This document shows positions 1-8,879 of a stretch of 33,269 bases of DNA, piece by piece. The stretch lies in contig CAZTFC010000027.1 of the NCBI GenBank assembly GCA_964612075.1, positions 1 through 33,269 of the forward strand, written 5' to 3'. This DNA comes from UBA2219 sp964612075. Lineage in GTDB: Bacteria; Desulfobacterota; Deferrimicrobia; Deferrimicrobiales; Deferrimicrobiaceae. A model generated the notes under the pieces. It saw only the letters and a list, made by a program, of their open reading frames with translations. It was not told the origin of the DNA and searched no databases. Position 1 is the stretch's first letter; each line of letters starts with the position of its first letter. Position numbers and translations under genes: made by a program.

Positions 1-1627
1 CGCGCGCGATGACCTTGGACCCGATCGCCGCCTGGATGACCACCTCGAACATCTGGCGGGGGATCAGCTTCCGCAGCCGCTCGGTCACCTCGCGCCCTTT
101 CAGGTACGCGTTCTCCCGATGGACGATCAGGGACAACGCATCCACCGTGTCATTGTTGATCAGGATGTCGAGTTTGACCAGGTCGGACCGCATGAACCGG
201 TGGAACTCGTAATCCATCGAGGCGTATCCCCGGGACGCGGTCTTGAGCTGGTCGTAGAAGTCGAGGACGATCTCGTTCAGCGGGAGCTCGTACTCGAGGA
301 TCACCCGGTTCGTGGAGGCGAACTTCATCTGCTTCTGGATCCCGCGCCGCTCCTCGCACAATTTGAGCACCGCCCCGAGGAACTCGGCCGGCAGGTGGAT
401 CGTCGCCAGGATCATCGGCTCCTCGATGTGCTCCAGCTCCAGCGGTTCGGGCAGGCGGGCGGGGCTGTCGACCTCCACGACCGATCCGTCCTTCTTCAAG
501 GCCCGGTAGCCGACGGTCGGGGCCGTGGTGATGAGCTGCATGGCGTATTCCCGCTCCAGCCGCTCCTGGATGATCTCCATGTGGAGCAGCCCCAGAAAGC
601 CGCACCGGAACCCGAACCCCAGCGCCACGGAGCTTTCCGGTTCCGCCGTGAACGAGGAGTCGTTGAGGCGCAGCTTCTCGATGGCCGTCCGCAGCTGCGG
701 GTACTGGTCGGAGGCCAGCGGATAGATGCCCGCGAACACCATCGGGCGGACCACCTTGAACCCCGGCATCGGGACCGCGGCGGGGTTTCGGGCGTCGGTG
801 ATCGTGTCGCCGATCTTGGTCTCCGTCAGGTCCTTGATGTTCGCGACGACGAACCCCACCTCGCCGGCGCGAAGGCGGTCCACTTCCTGCGAATGGGGCG
901 CGAAGATCCCGATCTTCTGCACCTCGAAGGAGCGGCCCGTCGACATGAAGGCGATCTTCTGTCCCGGCCGGATCTCCCCGTCGAACACCCGCGCCAGCAC
1001 CACCACGCCGACGTAGTTGTCGAACCAGGAGTCGATCATCAGCGCCTTCGTGGGGGCGGCCGGGTCGCCCTGGGGGGGCGGGAACTGCCGGACGATCCTT
1101 TCCAGAAGCTCCGGGACCCCCACGCCCGTCTTCGCGCTGACGGACAGCATCCCCGCGGTGTCGAGGCCGATGACGTCCTCGATCTCGCGCTTCACCCGGT
1201 CGGGCTCGGCGTTGGGGAGGTCGATCTTGTTGAGCACCGGGAGGACTTCCAGGTCCTGGTCGAGCGCCAGGTACACGTTGGCCAGCGTCTGCGCCTCCAC
1301 CCCCTGCGAGGCGTCGACGACGAGTATCGCCCCCTCGCAGGCGCACAGGGACCGGGACACCTCGTAGGAGAAGTCGACGTGCCCCGGGGTGTCGATCAGG
1401 TTGAGCTGGTACTCCTTCCCGTCGGAGGCGGCGTACTTCATCCGGACGGTCTGCGCCTTGATCGTGATCCCGCGCTCCCGCTCCAGGTCCATCTTGTCGA
1501 GGAACTGCTCGACCTTCTCGCGCCCCGAGAGCGTCCCGGTGAGCTCCATCAGCCGGTCGGCCAGGGTGGATTTCCCGTGGTCGATGTGGGCGATGATGGA
1601 GAAATTTCTTATGTTTTCCAGGCGCAT
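1..1627 (-). CDS. lepA: Elongation factor 4 (LepA GTPase), 3' end cut by the window edge
   Basis: Translational GTPase that binds the ribosome and promotes back-translocation or aids 30S assembly. The ATG start at 1627 gives MRLENIRNFSIIAHIDHGKS, with the P-loop in AHIDHGKST. The other G motifs follow in order: ERGITIKAQT (switch I), DTPGHVDF (G3), NKIDLP (G4) and SAKTG (G5). The LepA-type C-terminal part follows, up to AIGSKVIAR. About 542 residues are visible. The family is usually about 600 residues, so roughly the last 55 to 60 lie beyond position 1. It starts 2 bp after the stop of the epimerase gene, with only a weak AGG-type ribosome binding site, so translational coupling is likely. 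The family assignment is secure. Confidence 0.98.
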   Translation of the reverse strand, partial: MRLENIRNFSIIAHIDHGKSTLADRLMELTGTLSGREKVEQFLDKMDLERERGITIKAQTVRMKYAASDGKEYQLNLIDTPGHVDFSYEVSRSLCACEGAILVVDASQGVEAQTLANVYLALDQDLEVLPVLNKIDLPNAEPDRVKREIEDVIGLDTAGMLSVSAKTGVGVPELLERIVRQFPPPQGDPAAPTKALMIDSWFDNYVGVVVLARVFDGEIRPGQKIAFMSTGRSFEVQKIGIFAPHSQEVDRLRAGEVGFVVANIKDLTETKIGDTITDARNPAAVPMPGFKVVRPMVFAGIYPLASDQYPQLRTAIEKLRLNDSSFTAEPESSVALGFGFRCGFLGLLHMEIIQERLEREYAMQLITTAPTVGYRALKKDGSVVEVDSPARLPEPLELEHIEEPMILATIHLPAEFLGAVLKLCEERRGIQKQMKFASTNRVILEYELPLNEIVLDFYDQLKTASRGYASMDYEFHRFMRSDLVKLDILINNDTVDALSLIVHRENAYLKGREVTERLRKLIPRQMFEVVIQAAIGSKVIAR

Positions 1628-1629
1628 GT

Positions 1630-2565
1630 TTACCTGTTGGCGTTCCTCAGCTTGTCGCGGAAATGCGCCAGCGTCAGAGAGAGTCCGTCATCCAATAACA
1701 TGTTAGGATACCATCCCAATTCGTCGTAGGCCAACCGGTTGTCGATGACCGACCGGCGCTGCTCCCCCGGCATCCCGGGGCCGTGGATCTCCTCCTGCCT
1801 GCTCCCGGAAAGATCGCGGAGCTTCCGGAAGAGCTCGTTCACGTCCGTCTCGAGCGCCGTCCCCACGTTTATGCTCAACCCGTCGCCGCGCGTCAGCGCC
1901 TCGACGTTCGCCCGGACCACGTCGCCCACGTAGACGTAGTCGCGGGTCTGCCTGCCGTCCCCGTTGATGATGGCCGTCTGCCCCTTGATGAGGCGGGTGC
2001 AGAAGATCGCGACGACGCCCGCCTCGCCGTGCGGGTCCTGCCGGGGACCATAGACGTTCGCGTAGCGCAGCGCCGTGTACTCGAGGCCGAACTGCACCTT
2101 GTAATAGTGCATGTAGTTCTCGACGCAGACCTTGGCGACGCCGTACGGCGACACGGGCCGCAGCGGGTGCTTCTCGTCGGCCGGGAAGTACTCCTGCTCC
2201 CCGTACCCCGCCCCGCCGGAGGAGGCGAAGATGAACTTGCGGACGCCGTTCCTGCGCGCGGCCTCCAGGAGGTTCAGCGACCCGAGGACGTTCACCTGGG
2301 CGTCGAAGACGGGGTCCTCGACCGACTTCCTCACGTTGATCTGCGCCGCGTGATGGTTGACGACCTCCGGCCGGAACGTCCGCACCGCCTCCGCGGCCGT
2401 GTCCGACTGGATGTCCCCGAAAACGAACCTCGCCTTTTCCGGCACGTTCTCCTTCTTCCCGGAGGAAAGGTTGTCGAGGACCAGCACCTCGTGCCCCGCG
2501 TCCACGTAAGCCTGCGCGACTTGGGACGCGATGAAGCCGGCGCCCCCGGTGACCATTACCCGCAT
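1630..2565 (-). CDS. NAD-dependent epimerase/dehydratase, UDP-glucose 4-epimerase (GalE)-like
   Basis: Extended short-chain dehydrogenase/reductase of 311 aa, probably acting on a nucleotide sugar for surface polysaccharide. The NAD-binding motif TGGAGFIAS is at residues 6-14. Serines at 115-116 precede the catalytic YGVAK (Tyr141, Lys145), and the family motif NVYGPRQ lies further on. The serine segment reads SSGGAGYGE, a variant common in bacterial and archaeal GalE-like proteins rather than in classical GalE. The protein is shorter than E. coli GalE (338 aa). Substrate cannot be read from sequence: UDP-glucose/galactose, UDP-GlcNAc or a uronic acid are all possible. It sits 22 bp after lptD and 2 bp before lepA. 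The pairing with lptD suggests an envelope role, but that is inference. Confidence 0.93.
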   Translation of the reverse strand: MRVMVTGGAGFIASQVAQAYVDAGHEVLVLDNLSSGKKENVPEKARFVFGDIQSDTAAEAVRTFRPEVVNHHAAQINVRKSVEDPVFDAQVNVLGSLNLLEAARRNGVRKFIFASSGGAGYGEQEYFPADEKHPLRPVSPYGVAKVCVENYMHYYKVQFGLEYTALRYANVYGPRQDPHGEAGVVAIFCTRLIKGQTAIINGDGRQTRDYVYVGDVVRANVEALTRGDGLSINVGTALETDVNELFRKLRDLSGSRQEEIHGPGMPGEQRRSVIDNRLAYDELGWYPNMLLDDGLSLTLAHFRDKLRNANR

Positions 2566-2587
2566 CTCGATACCCCCGTTTCCGGAA

Positions 2588-4759
2588 TTAATCCCCCGCG
2601 GACCCGATCCCTTTAAGGCCGAACATGAGCCCGTAGGTCGTGTCGTCGGGGTGCGTGCTCTTCTTGGCCACGAAACCCACGCTCCAGCACTCGCTTTTCG
2701 GGATCAGATTCACGCTCGCGGTGCCGTCCGTCAATTCGGAATTCCTCAGGGAATAATTCATTTCGGCCGCAAGCCGCAGGAACCTGACGGGCCGCCAGGC
2801 GAAGGCGGTCCGGACGTCTTCCGCCAGCTCCCGGGTCGTCCGGTACCCGAGCGACACCTTGTGATCCCTGTCCTTCTCCCATCCGACGCTCACCGCCCCC
2901 AGCGGAAAGGTCCCGTCCGACGGGTCGAGGAGGGCTTCCCCCTCGAAGCTCCATCGCTCGATGGGCCTGACGACAAGCTTGCCGTAGACGTCGGAGGACC
3001 GGTCGGTCCGCGGCGTCCTGCCCGCCCCGATGTCGATCTGGTCGCGCAACACCCGGACGAACGGCGAAAGCGGGTCGACGTACGGCGTGTCCGAAGGCTC
3101 CCTGCCGTTGACGTCATAAGCCCATTCGACGTGCATATACGCGATTTCCTTGGGGGAACCGGATTCCTGCAAACGAAGGAACCTCTGGGACGCGGTCAGG
3201 ACGAACTGGTCCTGGGGTGCGATCCTCGACCAGCGGTCGAAGACGGGCAGGTTGTCCTGGTCCACACGGTAGACGTGGCGGTACCCGATGTCCGACCCCA
3301 CCACGTGGACGAACCCCTTCGAGTCGCGAAGGTAGCCCCTCTGAGCTTCGACGGAGAGCGTCACCCCGGTCGCCGGGACGATGCGGCCGGCGCTCTCCCA
3401 GTCCTCCGAGGCGCCCTCGTAGCGGGTGCCGAGGAGGTTCGCCGAAACGTAGGGCGTGATGGAAACGGAGGGAAACGGGACGAACGCCCGGGACAGGGTG
3501 ATCGCTCCCCTGCCCCGCCCCGCCCGGTCGCCCTCCTCACGGTAGAAATACGTCGCGGAAGCCTCGCCCGCGAGCTCCACCCCGCCGAGGGGCGTTCGAT
3601 ACGGGAGCAGGGACGCCTGGTACTCCGGCAGCCGCTGCACCGTATTGTCGCCGCTGCCCTGCTCCAGTTCCTCGTACCACGTCGCCGAAAGCTGCTGGGA
3701 ATGGTTCTCCCCGGCCCTGCCGACGAACCCCTGGGACCGGGCGTGGCGGGCGGACCGGAGGAGCTCGGTCTCGGCGAAATCCACATAGTACTGGTTGTCC
3801 GAAGGGAACTCGACCCGCGCGTTGCCGGTCCACTCCCCCGAGTGATGGACGTTCTCGCCGTAGACACGCCACCGCTTCTCATGCGTCTTGTTGTCGTGGA
3901 AGATCGACCCGCGGATCGCCCCCTCCGACTCCCGGTTCGGCACGAACCGGTATTCCGCCTCGGGCCGGATGCCTCGCTCGGTCATCGCGTCGATCGTCAG
4001 CGTCGCGTCGCTCCAGCGGTTGATCGCCCAGTAATACGGCAGGGAGACCTCGAACCCCCGCGAGTTCGAGTTGGAGATGGTCGGCAGCAGGAATCCGCTC
4101 TGGCGCGTCGTCTTCACGGGGAAGACGGCGTACGGCAGCCAGAGGACCGGGACCCCGCGGACGCGGAAGGTGGTGTCCTTGGCGACGGCGTATCCGTCGA
4201 TGACCACCCGGGCCCTCCGGACGTCGAATTCCCAGTCGGGCTCCGGGTCGCACGGGCAGGTCGTCAGCGAGCCCTTCTCGACCCGGAACGACTGCTTGCC
4301 GGTCTTCTCGATCCTCTCCCCCGAGATCCGGTAGTTGTTCGTGCTGATCAGGATGTTCCCGTTGTACAGGACACCGGTCTCCGAGGCGAGGTTGATCGTG
4401 ATCCGGTCGAACGAGAACTGCTCGTCGGCGTCCTTGTAACGAACCTTCCCCGTAAGCTCCGCCTCGCCCGTCCGGAAGCTGTAGAGGATCCGGTCCGCCC
4501 TCATGGTGCGGGGCCCCAGACGGATCTCGACGTTCCCTTCCGCCAGGGCGATTCCGTTCTCCTCGTCGTAGGAGAGGGTGTCGGCGTCGATGTTCACGGG
4601 GCCGTCCAGCAGGAACGCCCCGGCGTCGAACTTCGAGCCGAACAGCCCGGAAGGCGGTTCGGACGGGAGCCCGGTCTGCGCGGAAACGGGCGCGGCCAGG
4701 ATGACCAGGATAAGGAGCGCCGGCAGCAGAGGGGCGAGGGAGGCCTTCACGGCACGCAT
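2588..4759 (-). CDS. lptD: LPS-assembly protein LptD (outer-membrane beta-barrel)
   Basis: Outer-membrane translocon that, with LptE, inserts lipopolysaccharide into the outer leaflet. I chose the ATG at 4759 (723 aa) because it opens a classic signal peptide, MRAVKASLAPLLPALLILVI then LAAPVSA/Q. The open frame runs 100 codons further upstream, but that stretch is an Arg/Gly-rich shadow of folC. The OstA-like periplasmic domain spans about residues 55-170 and the barrel follows, with family signatures such as VPVLWLPYAVFPV and SGFLLP. Only three cysteines are seen in the mature chain: Cys168 and Cys170 (TTCPCD) and Cys691. It overlaps the 3' end of folC by 13 bp. Length is close to the short form of the family. 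Confidence 0.97.
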   Translation of the reverse strand: MRAVKASLAPLLPALLILVILAAPVSAQTGLPSEPPSGLFGSKFDAGAFLLDGPVNIDADTLSYDEENGIALAEGNVEIRLGPRTMRADRILYSFRTGEAELTGKVRYKDADEQFSFDRITINLASETGVLYNGNILISTNNYRISGERIEKTGKQSFRVEKGSLTTCPCDPEPDWEFDVRRARVVIDGYAVAKDTTFRVRGVPVLWLPYAVFPVKTTRQSGFLLPTISNSNSRGFEVSLPYYWAINRWSDATLTIDAMTERGIRPEAEYRFVPNRESEGAIRGSIFHDNKTHEKRWRVYGENVHHSGEWTGNARVEFPSDNQYYVDFAETELLRSARHARSQGFVGRAGENHSQQLSATWYEELEQGSGDNTVQRLPEYQASLLPYRTPLGGVELAGEASATYFYREEGDRAGRGRGAITLSRAFVPFPSVSITPYVSANLLGTRYEGASEDWESAGRIVPATGVTLSVEAQRGYLRDSKGFVHVVGSDIGYRHVYRVDQDNLPVFDRWSRIAPQDQFVLTASQRFLRLQESGSPKEIAYMHVEWAYDVNGREPSDTPYVDPLSPFVRVLRDQIDIGAGRTPRTDRSSDVYGKLVVRPIERWSFEGEALLDPSDGTFPLGAVSVGWEKDRDHKVSLGYRTTRELAEDVRTAFAWRPVRFLRLAAEMNYSLRNSELTDGTASVNLIPKSECWSVGFVAKKSTHPDDTTYGLMFGLKGIGSAGD

Positions 4760-6027
4760 CCGACCCGGCGGCGGTACGCTTCCCCCGCCCCGGCCAGCGA
4801 CCCGCAGATCAGGACCACCCCGCCCTCCCCCGCCGTCCTTCTCGCCTCGAGGAAGCCCTCGTCGAAACCGGCGGCCGCGCGGAAGGGGACGGCACCTCCG
4901 CATGCCCGCTCGAGGGCGCCGACATCCGCCGCCCTTTCGTGGTCGAGCCCGTACGCGACGACGCCGTCCAGCAGGGGGGAAAGCTCTCTCATGTACCCGG
5001 CGGCGTCCTTGTCGGCCAGCATGCTCCACAAAGCCACCAGGCGCGCGGCGCTTCCCCACGGCGGCGAATCCGCGATCTCCGCCGCGAGGGCGCGCGCCGC
5101 TTCCGGGTTATGGCCGCCGTCGACCCAGCATCGCGCGTTGCGCCGGAAGGGAAGCTTCGCCAGCCGGCCGGGCACGCGAACGGAGGCGAGCGCCTTGCGG
5201 GACGCGCGTGCGAATATCCCGCCCGGGATCCCCTCGTCTCGAGCGAACCTCCAGGCGGCCGCGAGCGCGACCGAGGCGTTTTCCCTCTGGAAGCGTCCGT
5301 CCATGGCCACGCGCAGACCCTCGAGCCGGATCCCGGGCAGGAAGACCTCGACGGTCCCGTCGCCGCGCGACCGCCAGTCGAAATCGCGCCCCAGTTCCCA
5401 CGCGGGGCATCGCAGCTCCCGGGCGCGGCGCCGCACCACCGCCCTGGCGGACGGCCGCAGCCGGCCGGTGACCAGGGGCACGCCCGCCTTCAGGATCCCC
5501 GCCTTCTCGGCCGCGATCTTCGCCAGGGTGTTCCCCAGCCATTCCTCGTGATCGTACCCCACGGTCGTGATGACGGACACGGCGGGCCGGCAGGCGGTGG
5601 TGGCGTCCCAACGCCCCCCCATCCCGGTTTCCATCACGACGAGGCGGGCCTTCGCGCGCCGGAACCAGTCGCAGGCGGCCCAGGTCATCTTCTCGAAATA
5701 GGTTAGCGGATCGCCCGCGTCCCCCAGCTTCCCCGCCGCCCGGAACCGATTCGCCAGGGCCCGCGGGGCGATCTTCACGCCGCCGACCCGGATCCTCTCC
5801 TCGGGGGAGACGAGGTGCGGAGAGGTGTAGAGCCCCACCGGGAACCCGGCGACCGGCCTCAAGACCGCCTCGGCCATCGCCGCGGTCGATCCCTTCCCGT
5901 TGGTCCCCGCGACGTGGATCGTCCGGAACGATTCTTCGGGGTGTCCGGCCCGCCCGAGGGCCAGGCGGATGCGGGCCAGGCCCGGACGGACGATTTCCGG
6001 GCCGAGCGGCCCCGCGGGACGGGTCAT
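4747..6027 (-). CDS. folC: Bifunctional dihydrofolate synthase/folylpolyglutamate synthase
   Basis: Mur-ligase-fold cytoplasmic enzyme of 426 aa. It adds L-glutamate to dihydropteroate to make dihydrofolate, and extends the polyglutamate tail of folates. The ATP-binding loop GTNGKGST is at residues 41-48. Other family features are METGMGGRWDATT (residues about 130-145), TTVGYDHEEWLGNT and the C-terminal WVDGGHNPEAA. The start ATG overlaps the accD stop by 4 bp (ATGA), and the end overlaps lptD. The accD-folC pair is widely conserved in proteobacteria. The split between the two activities cannot be judged from sequence alone. Confidence 0.96.
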   Translation of the reverse strand: MTRPAGPLGPEIVRPGLARIRLALGRAGHPEESFRTIHVAGTNGKGSTAAMAEAVLRPVAGFPVGLYTSPHLVSPEERIRVGGVKIAPRALANRFRAAGKLGDAGDPLTYFEKMTWAACDWFRRAKARLVVMETGMGGRWDATTACRPAVSVITTVGYDHEEWLGNTLAKIAAEKAGILKAGVPLVTGRLRPSARAVVRRRARELRCPAWELGRDFDWRSRGDGTVEVFLPGIRLEGLRVAMDGRFQRENASVALAAAWRFARDEGIPGGIFARASRKALASVRVPGRLAKLPFRRNARCWVDGGHNPEAARALAAEIADSPPWGSAARLVALWSMLADKDAAGYMRELSPLLDGVVAYGLDHERAADVGALERACGGAVPFRAAAGFDEGFLEARRTAGEGGVVLICGSLAGAGEAYRRRVGCVP

Positions 6028-6872
6028 CGATCCCCGGTGCCCGACAGGTATTTCAGGAGCTGGGTCAGCGTGCCCTTCATCCGGCTGCGCTCCACGATCA
6101 TGTCGACCATCCCGTGCTCGAGGAGGAACTCCGCCCTCTGGAACCCTTCCGGCAGCTTCTGGTTGATCGTCTGCTCGATGACGCGGGGACCCGCAAAGCC
6201 GACGAGCGCCCCGGGCTCGGAGATGATCACGTCGCCCAGCATGGCGAAGCTGGCCGCGACCCCGCCGGTGGTCGGGTCCGTCAGGACGCTGATGTAGGGG
6301 ACCCCGGCGTCGGACAGGCGCGCGAGCGCCGCGCTGGTCTTGGCCATCTGCATCAGGGAGAGCGTCCCCTCCTGCATCCTCGCGCCGCCGGACGCGCTGA
6401 ATATGACCAGGGGCACGCGCGCGTCGAGGGCGGTCTCGGCCGCCAGGGAGATCTTCTCCCCGACGACGCTCCCCATCGACCCGCCCTGGAACTCGAAATC
6501 GAGGACTCCCAGCACGATGTCAATCCCGTTGAGCTTCGCCTTTCCGATGATGGCGGCCTCGCGCCGCCCAGTCTTCTTGCGCGCCTCCTTCAGGCGGTCG
6601 ACGTATTTCTTGGTGTCCGTGAAGCCCAGGGGATCGACGGACTCCATCTCCTCGGCGATCTCCTCGAAGGTCCCCTCGTCGACGACGGACCGGATCCTCT
6701 CCGCCGCCGGGATGCGGAAATGGTAGGTGCACTTCGGGCAGACGTTCAGGCTCCGCTCCACCTCGGGCTTGTAGATGATCTCGAGGCAGGCGGCGCACTT
6801 GATCCACATCCCCTCGGGGATCTTTATCTTCTTGTCGCTTTCGTCTTTTTTCCGGAACAGTCGGATCGCCAT
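6024..6872 (-). CDS. accD: Acetyl-CoA carboxylase carboxyltransferase subunit beta
   Basis: With AccA, moves the carboxyl group from biotin on AccB to acetyl-CoA, giving malonyl-CoA for fatty-acid synthesis. The 282-aa protein has an N-terminal zinc ribbon with cysteines 26, 29, 45 and 48 (CAAC and CPKC). The crotonase-like carboxyltransferase core follows, with FEFQGGSMGSVVGEKI, SASGGARMQEG and the glycine-rich TDPTTGGVAASFA. Length matches the family. It starts 7 bp after the trpA stop. The trpA-accD-folC order is familiar from other bacteria. AccA is not in this window. Confidence 0.98.
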   Translation of the reverse strand: MAIRLFRKKDESDKKIKIPEGMWIKCAACLEIIYKPEVERSLNVCPKCTYHFRIPAAERIRSVVDEGTFEEIAEEMESVDPLGFTDTKKYVDRLKEARKKTGRREAAIIGKAKLNGIDIVLGVLDFEFQGGSMGSVVGEKISLAAETALDARVPLVIFSASGGARMQEGTLSLMQMAKTSAALARLSDAGVPYISVLTDPTTGGVAASFAMLGDVIISEPGALVGFAGPRVIEQTINQKLPEGFQRAEFLLEHGMVDMIVERSRMKGTLTQLLKYLSGTGDR

Positions 6873-6879
6873 GGCGTCG

Positions 6880-7674
6880 CTACCTCAGGGCGGATTTGAG
6901 TGACCGGACGAACCTGGAAAGCTCCGCGGGCCCGCGGGGGGACCTCCCGTTCCGTTCCACGATCTTCACGCAGGCGCTGCCCACCACCGCGGCGTCGGCG
7001 TGGCGCGTCGCCGCACGGGCCATCTCCGGCGTCGAGATGCCGAACCCCACGGCCAGTGGAAGCCGGACCGCGGACCTCACCTCACCGGACCACGTCAGCA
7101 TCTCCGGCGGCAGCGACTCCCGCGTGCCCGTCACGCCGGTGACCGAGATGAGATACATGAAGCCGGAGCCGGCGCGGTCGAACGCACGGATCCGGTCGAG
7201 CCCGCTGGTGGGCGACGCGAGCGGGATCCAGGAGAGCCCCCGCTCCCGCATCTCCGAAACCGCTCCGCGCGCCTCCTCGTACGGCAGGTCGACGATGAGG
7301 AACCCGTCCACGCCCGCCGCCCGCGCGTCCCTCCAGAGGGCCTCCTGGCCGTACCGGAAGAACGGGTTGTAGTAGCCGAACAGGACGACCGGGGTCGCGT
7401 GCGTCTTCCGAAGCCGCCGGACGAGCTCGATCGCCCCCCGGACGCTCATGCCGGCGGCAAGCGCCCGGCGCGACGCGGCCTCGATCGTCGGGCCGTCCGC
7501 CGTCGGGTCCGAAAAGGGCACCCCGACCTCCAGGATGTCCGCGCCCGCGTCCGCGGCCGCCCGGAAGTAGGAAAGGGCCATCTCCGGGTCCGGGTCCCCC
7601 GCCGTCAGGTAGACCACCAGCCCCTTCTCCCCCGCCTCGCGAAGCCTGTGGAACGCGGCGTCGATCGCCGTCAT
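6880..7674 (-). CDS. trpA: Tryptophan synthase alpha chain
   Basis: Cleaves indole-3-glycerol phosphate to indole and glyceraldehyde 3-phosphate, and passes indole through a tunnel to TrpB. It is a 264-aa (beta/alpha)8 barrel. The catalytic residues Glu49 (LEVGVPFSDP) and Asp60 (TADGPT) fall at the same numbers as in E. coli TrpA. Loop 6 is SVTGVTGTR and the phosphate site includes VGFGIS. The true start is the ATG at 7674, which overlaps the trpB stop (ATGA). The open frame continues 80 codons upstream, but only as a trpB shadow. Confidence 0.98.
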   Translation of the reverse strand: MTAIDAAFHRLREAGEKGLVVYLTAGDPDPEMALSYFRAAADAGADILEVGVPFSDPTADGPTIEAASRRALAAGMSVRGAIELVRRLRKTHATPVVLFGYYNPFFRYGQEALWRDARAAGVDGFLIVDLPYEEARGAVSEMRERGLSWIPLASPTSGLDRIRAFDRAGSGFMYLISVTGVTGTRESLPPEMLTWSGEVRSAVRLPLAVGFGISTPEMARAATRHADAAVVGSACVKIVERNGRSPRGPAELSRFVRSLKSALR

Positions 7675-8879
7675 GACCCGGACCCTTTCCGCTCCATCAG
7701 GATCCCCAGGTCCTTGTCGCCCCGGCCGGAGAGGTTGATGAGCACGGTTTCGGACTTCCGCATGCGCCGCGCGAGGGCGTACCCGTACGCGACGGCGTGC
7801 GAGGACTCGAGCGCCGGCTGGATCCCTTCGTACCGCGACAGCAGATCGAACCCTTCCAGCGCCTGGTCGTCGGTGACGGAGACGTACGTCGCGCGCCCCG
7901 TATCCTTGAGCCACGCATGCTCCGGCCCGACGCCGGGATAGTCAAGGCCCGCCGAGATCGAATGGGCCTCGAGGATCTGCCCGCCCGCGTCCTGGAGCAC
8001 GTAGGACTTGCTGCCGTGGAGCACGCCGACCTTTCCGCGGGCGAGCGTCGCGCCGTGCTTCCCCGTGGACAGCCCGAACCCCGCCGCCTCGACCCCGAAC
8101 AGCCGCACGCCCCGGAGCGGGATGAACCCGTGGAAGATCCCCATCGCGTTGCTGCCGCCGCCGACGCAGGCGACCACGGCGGACGGAAGCGCTCCCGCGG
8201 CCTTCCGGAACTGGCGCGCCGCCTCCCGCCCGATGACCGCCTGGAAGTCCCTGACCATCTCCGGGTAGGGGTGCGGTCCCGCGGTGGAGCCGATCAGGTA
8301 ATAGGTGGTCCGGACGTTGGTGACCCAGTCGCGCAGCGCCGCGTTCATGGCGTCCTTCAGGGTCCGGCTGCCCGAGGTCACGGGGTGGACGCGTGCCCCG
8401 AGGAGTCGCATCCGGAAGACGTTCGGCGCCTGGCGCCGCACGTCCTCCTCCCCCATGTAGACCTCGCAGGCGACGCCCATCTTCGCGCAGACGGTGGCCG
8501 TCGCCACGCCGTGCTGACCCGCGCCGGTCTCGGCGATGATCCGCGGCTTCCCCATCCGCCGGGCGAGCAGCCCCTGTCCCAGGGTGTTGTTGATCTTGTG
8601 CGACCCCGTGTGCGCCAGGTCCTCCCGCTTCAGGTAGATGCGGGCCCCGCCGCCCTTTTCGGTAAGGCGCTCCGCGAAGTAAACCGGGGTGGGTCGCCCG
8701 GCGTAGTCGCGGAGCATGGAGTCGAGCTCTTGGCGGAACGAACGGTCCCGCTTCGCCGCCCTGTATGCCTTCTCCAGGTCGATCAGGGCGGACATCAGGG
8801 TCTCGGCGACGTACCTGCCGCCGAAAGGCCCGAAATGGCCCAGCCGGTCCGGCAGCGCCGCCGCCCTATCTCTCCGCAT
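7671..8879 (-). CDS. trpB: Tryptophan synthase beta chain (TrpB1 type, TrpA partner)
   Basis: PLP enzyme joining indole and L-serine to make L-tryptophan. The 402-aa chain has the Schiff-base lysine in HTGSHKINN (about Lys95), ETGAGQHG for the substrate carboxylate, the phosphate-binding GGGSNA, and a serine near the C-terminus in NLSGRGDKD. These are TrpB1 features, and it lies next to trpA as expected for the complex-forming partner. I prefer the ATG at 8879. A TTG at 8885 is in frame and would add two residues. It overlaps the end of trpF by 14 bp. A second, diverged beta chain is encoded upstream in the same gene run. Confidence 0.98.
   Translation of the reverse strand: MRRDRAAALPDRLGHFGPFGGRYVAETLMSALIDLEKAYRAAKRDRSFRQELDSMLRDYAGRPTPVYFAERLTEKGGGARIYLKREDLAHTGSHKINNTLGQGLLARRMGKPRIIAETGAGQHGVATATVCAKMGVACEVYMGEEDVRRQAPNVFRMRLLGARVHPVTSGSRTLKDAMNAALRDWVTNVRTTYYLIGSTAGPHPYPEMVRDFQAVIGREAARQFRKAAGALPSAVVACVGGGSNAMGIFHGFIPLRGVRLFGVEAAGFGLSTGKHGATLARGKVGVLHGSKSYVLQDAGGQILEAHSISAGLDYPGVGPEHAWLKDTGRATYVSVTDDQALEGFDLLSRYEGIQPALESSHAVAYGYALARRMRKSETVLINLSGRGDKDLGILMERKGSGS

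Noticed and set aside
119..1729. A 536-codon plus-strand frame opposite lepA
   Set aside because: It is a shadow of lepA with no family motif and low-complexity His/Arg/Val-rich content.
4760..5059. A 100-codon N-terminal extension of lptD
   Set aside because: It would overlap folC by over 300 bp and bury the signal peptide that begins at the ATG at 4759.
2531..5551. A 1006-codon open frame on the plus strand opposite lptD and folC
   Set aside because: Its translation is Arg/Pro/Gly-rich with no recognisable motif, while the minus strand encodes complete LptD and FolC. Long antisense frames are common in GC-rich DNA.
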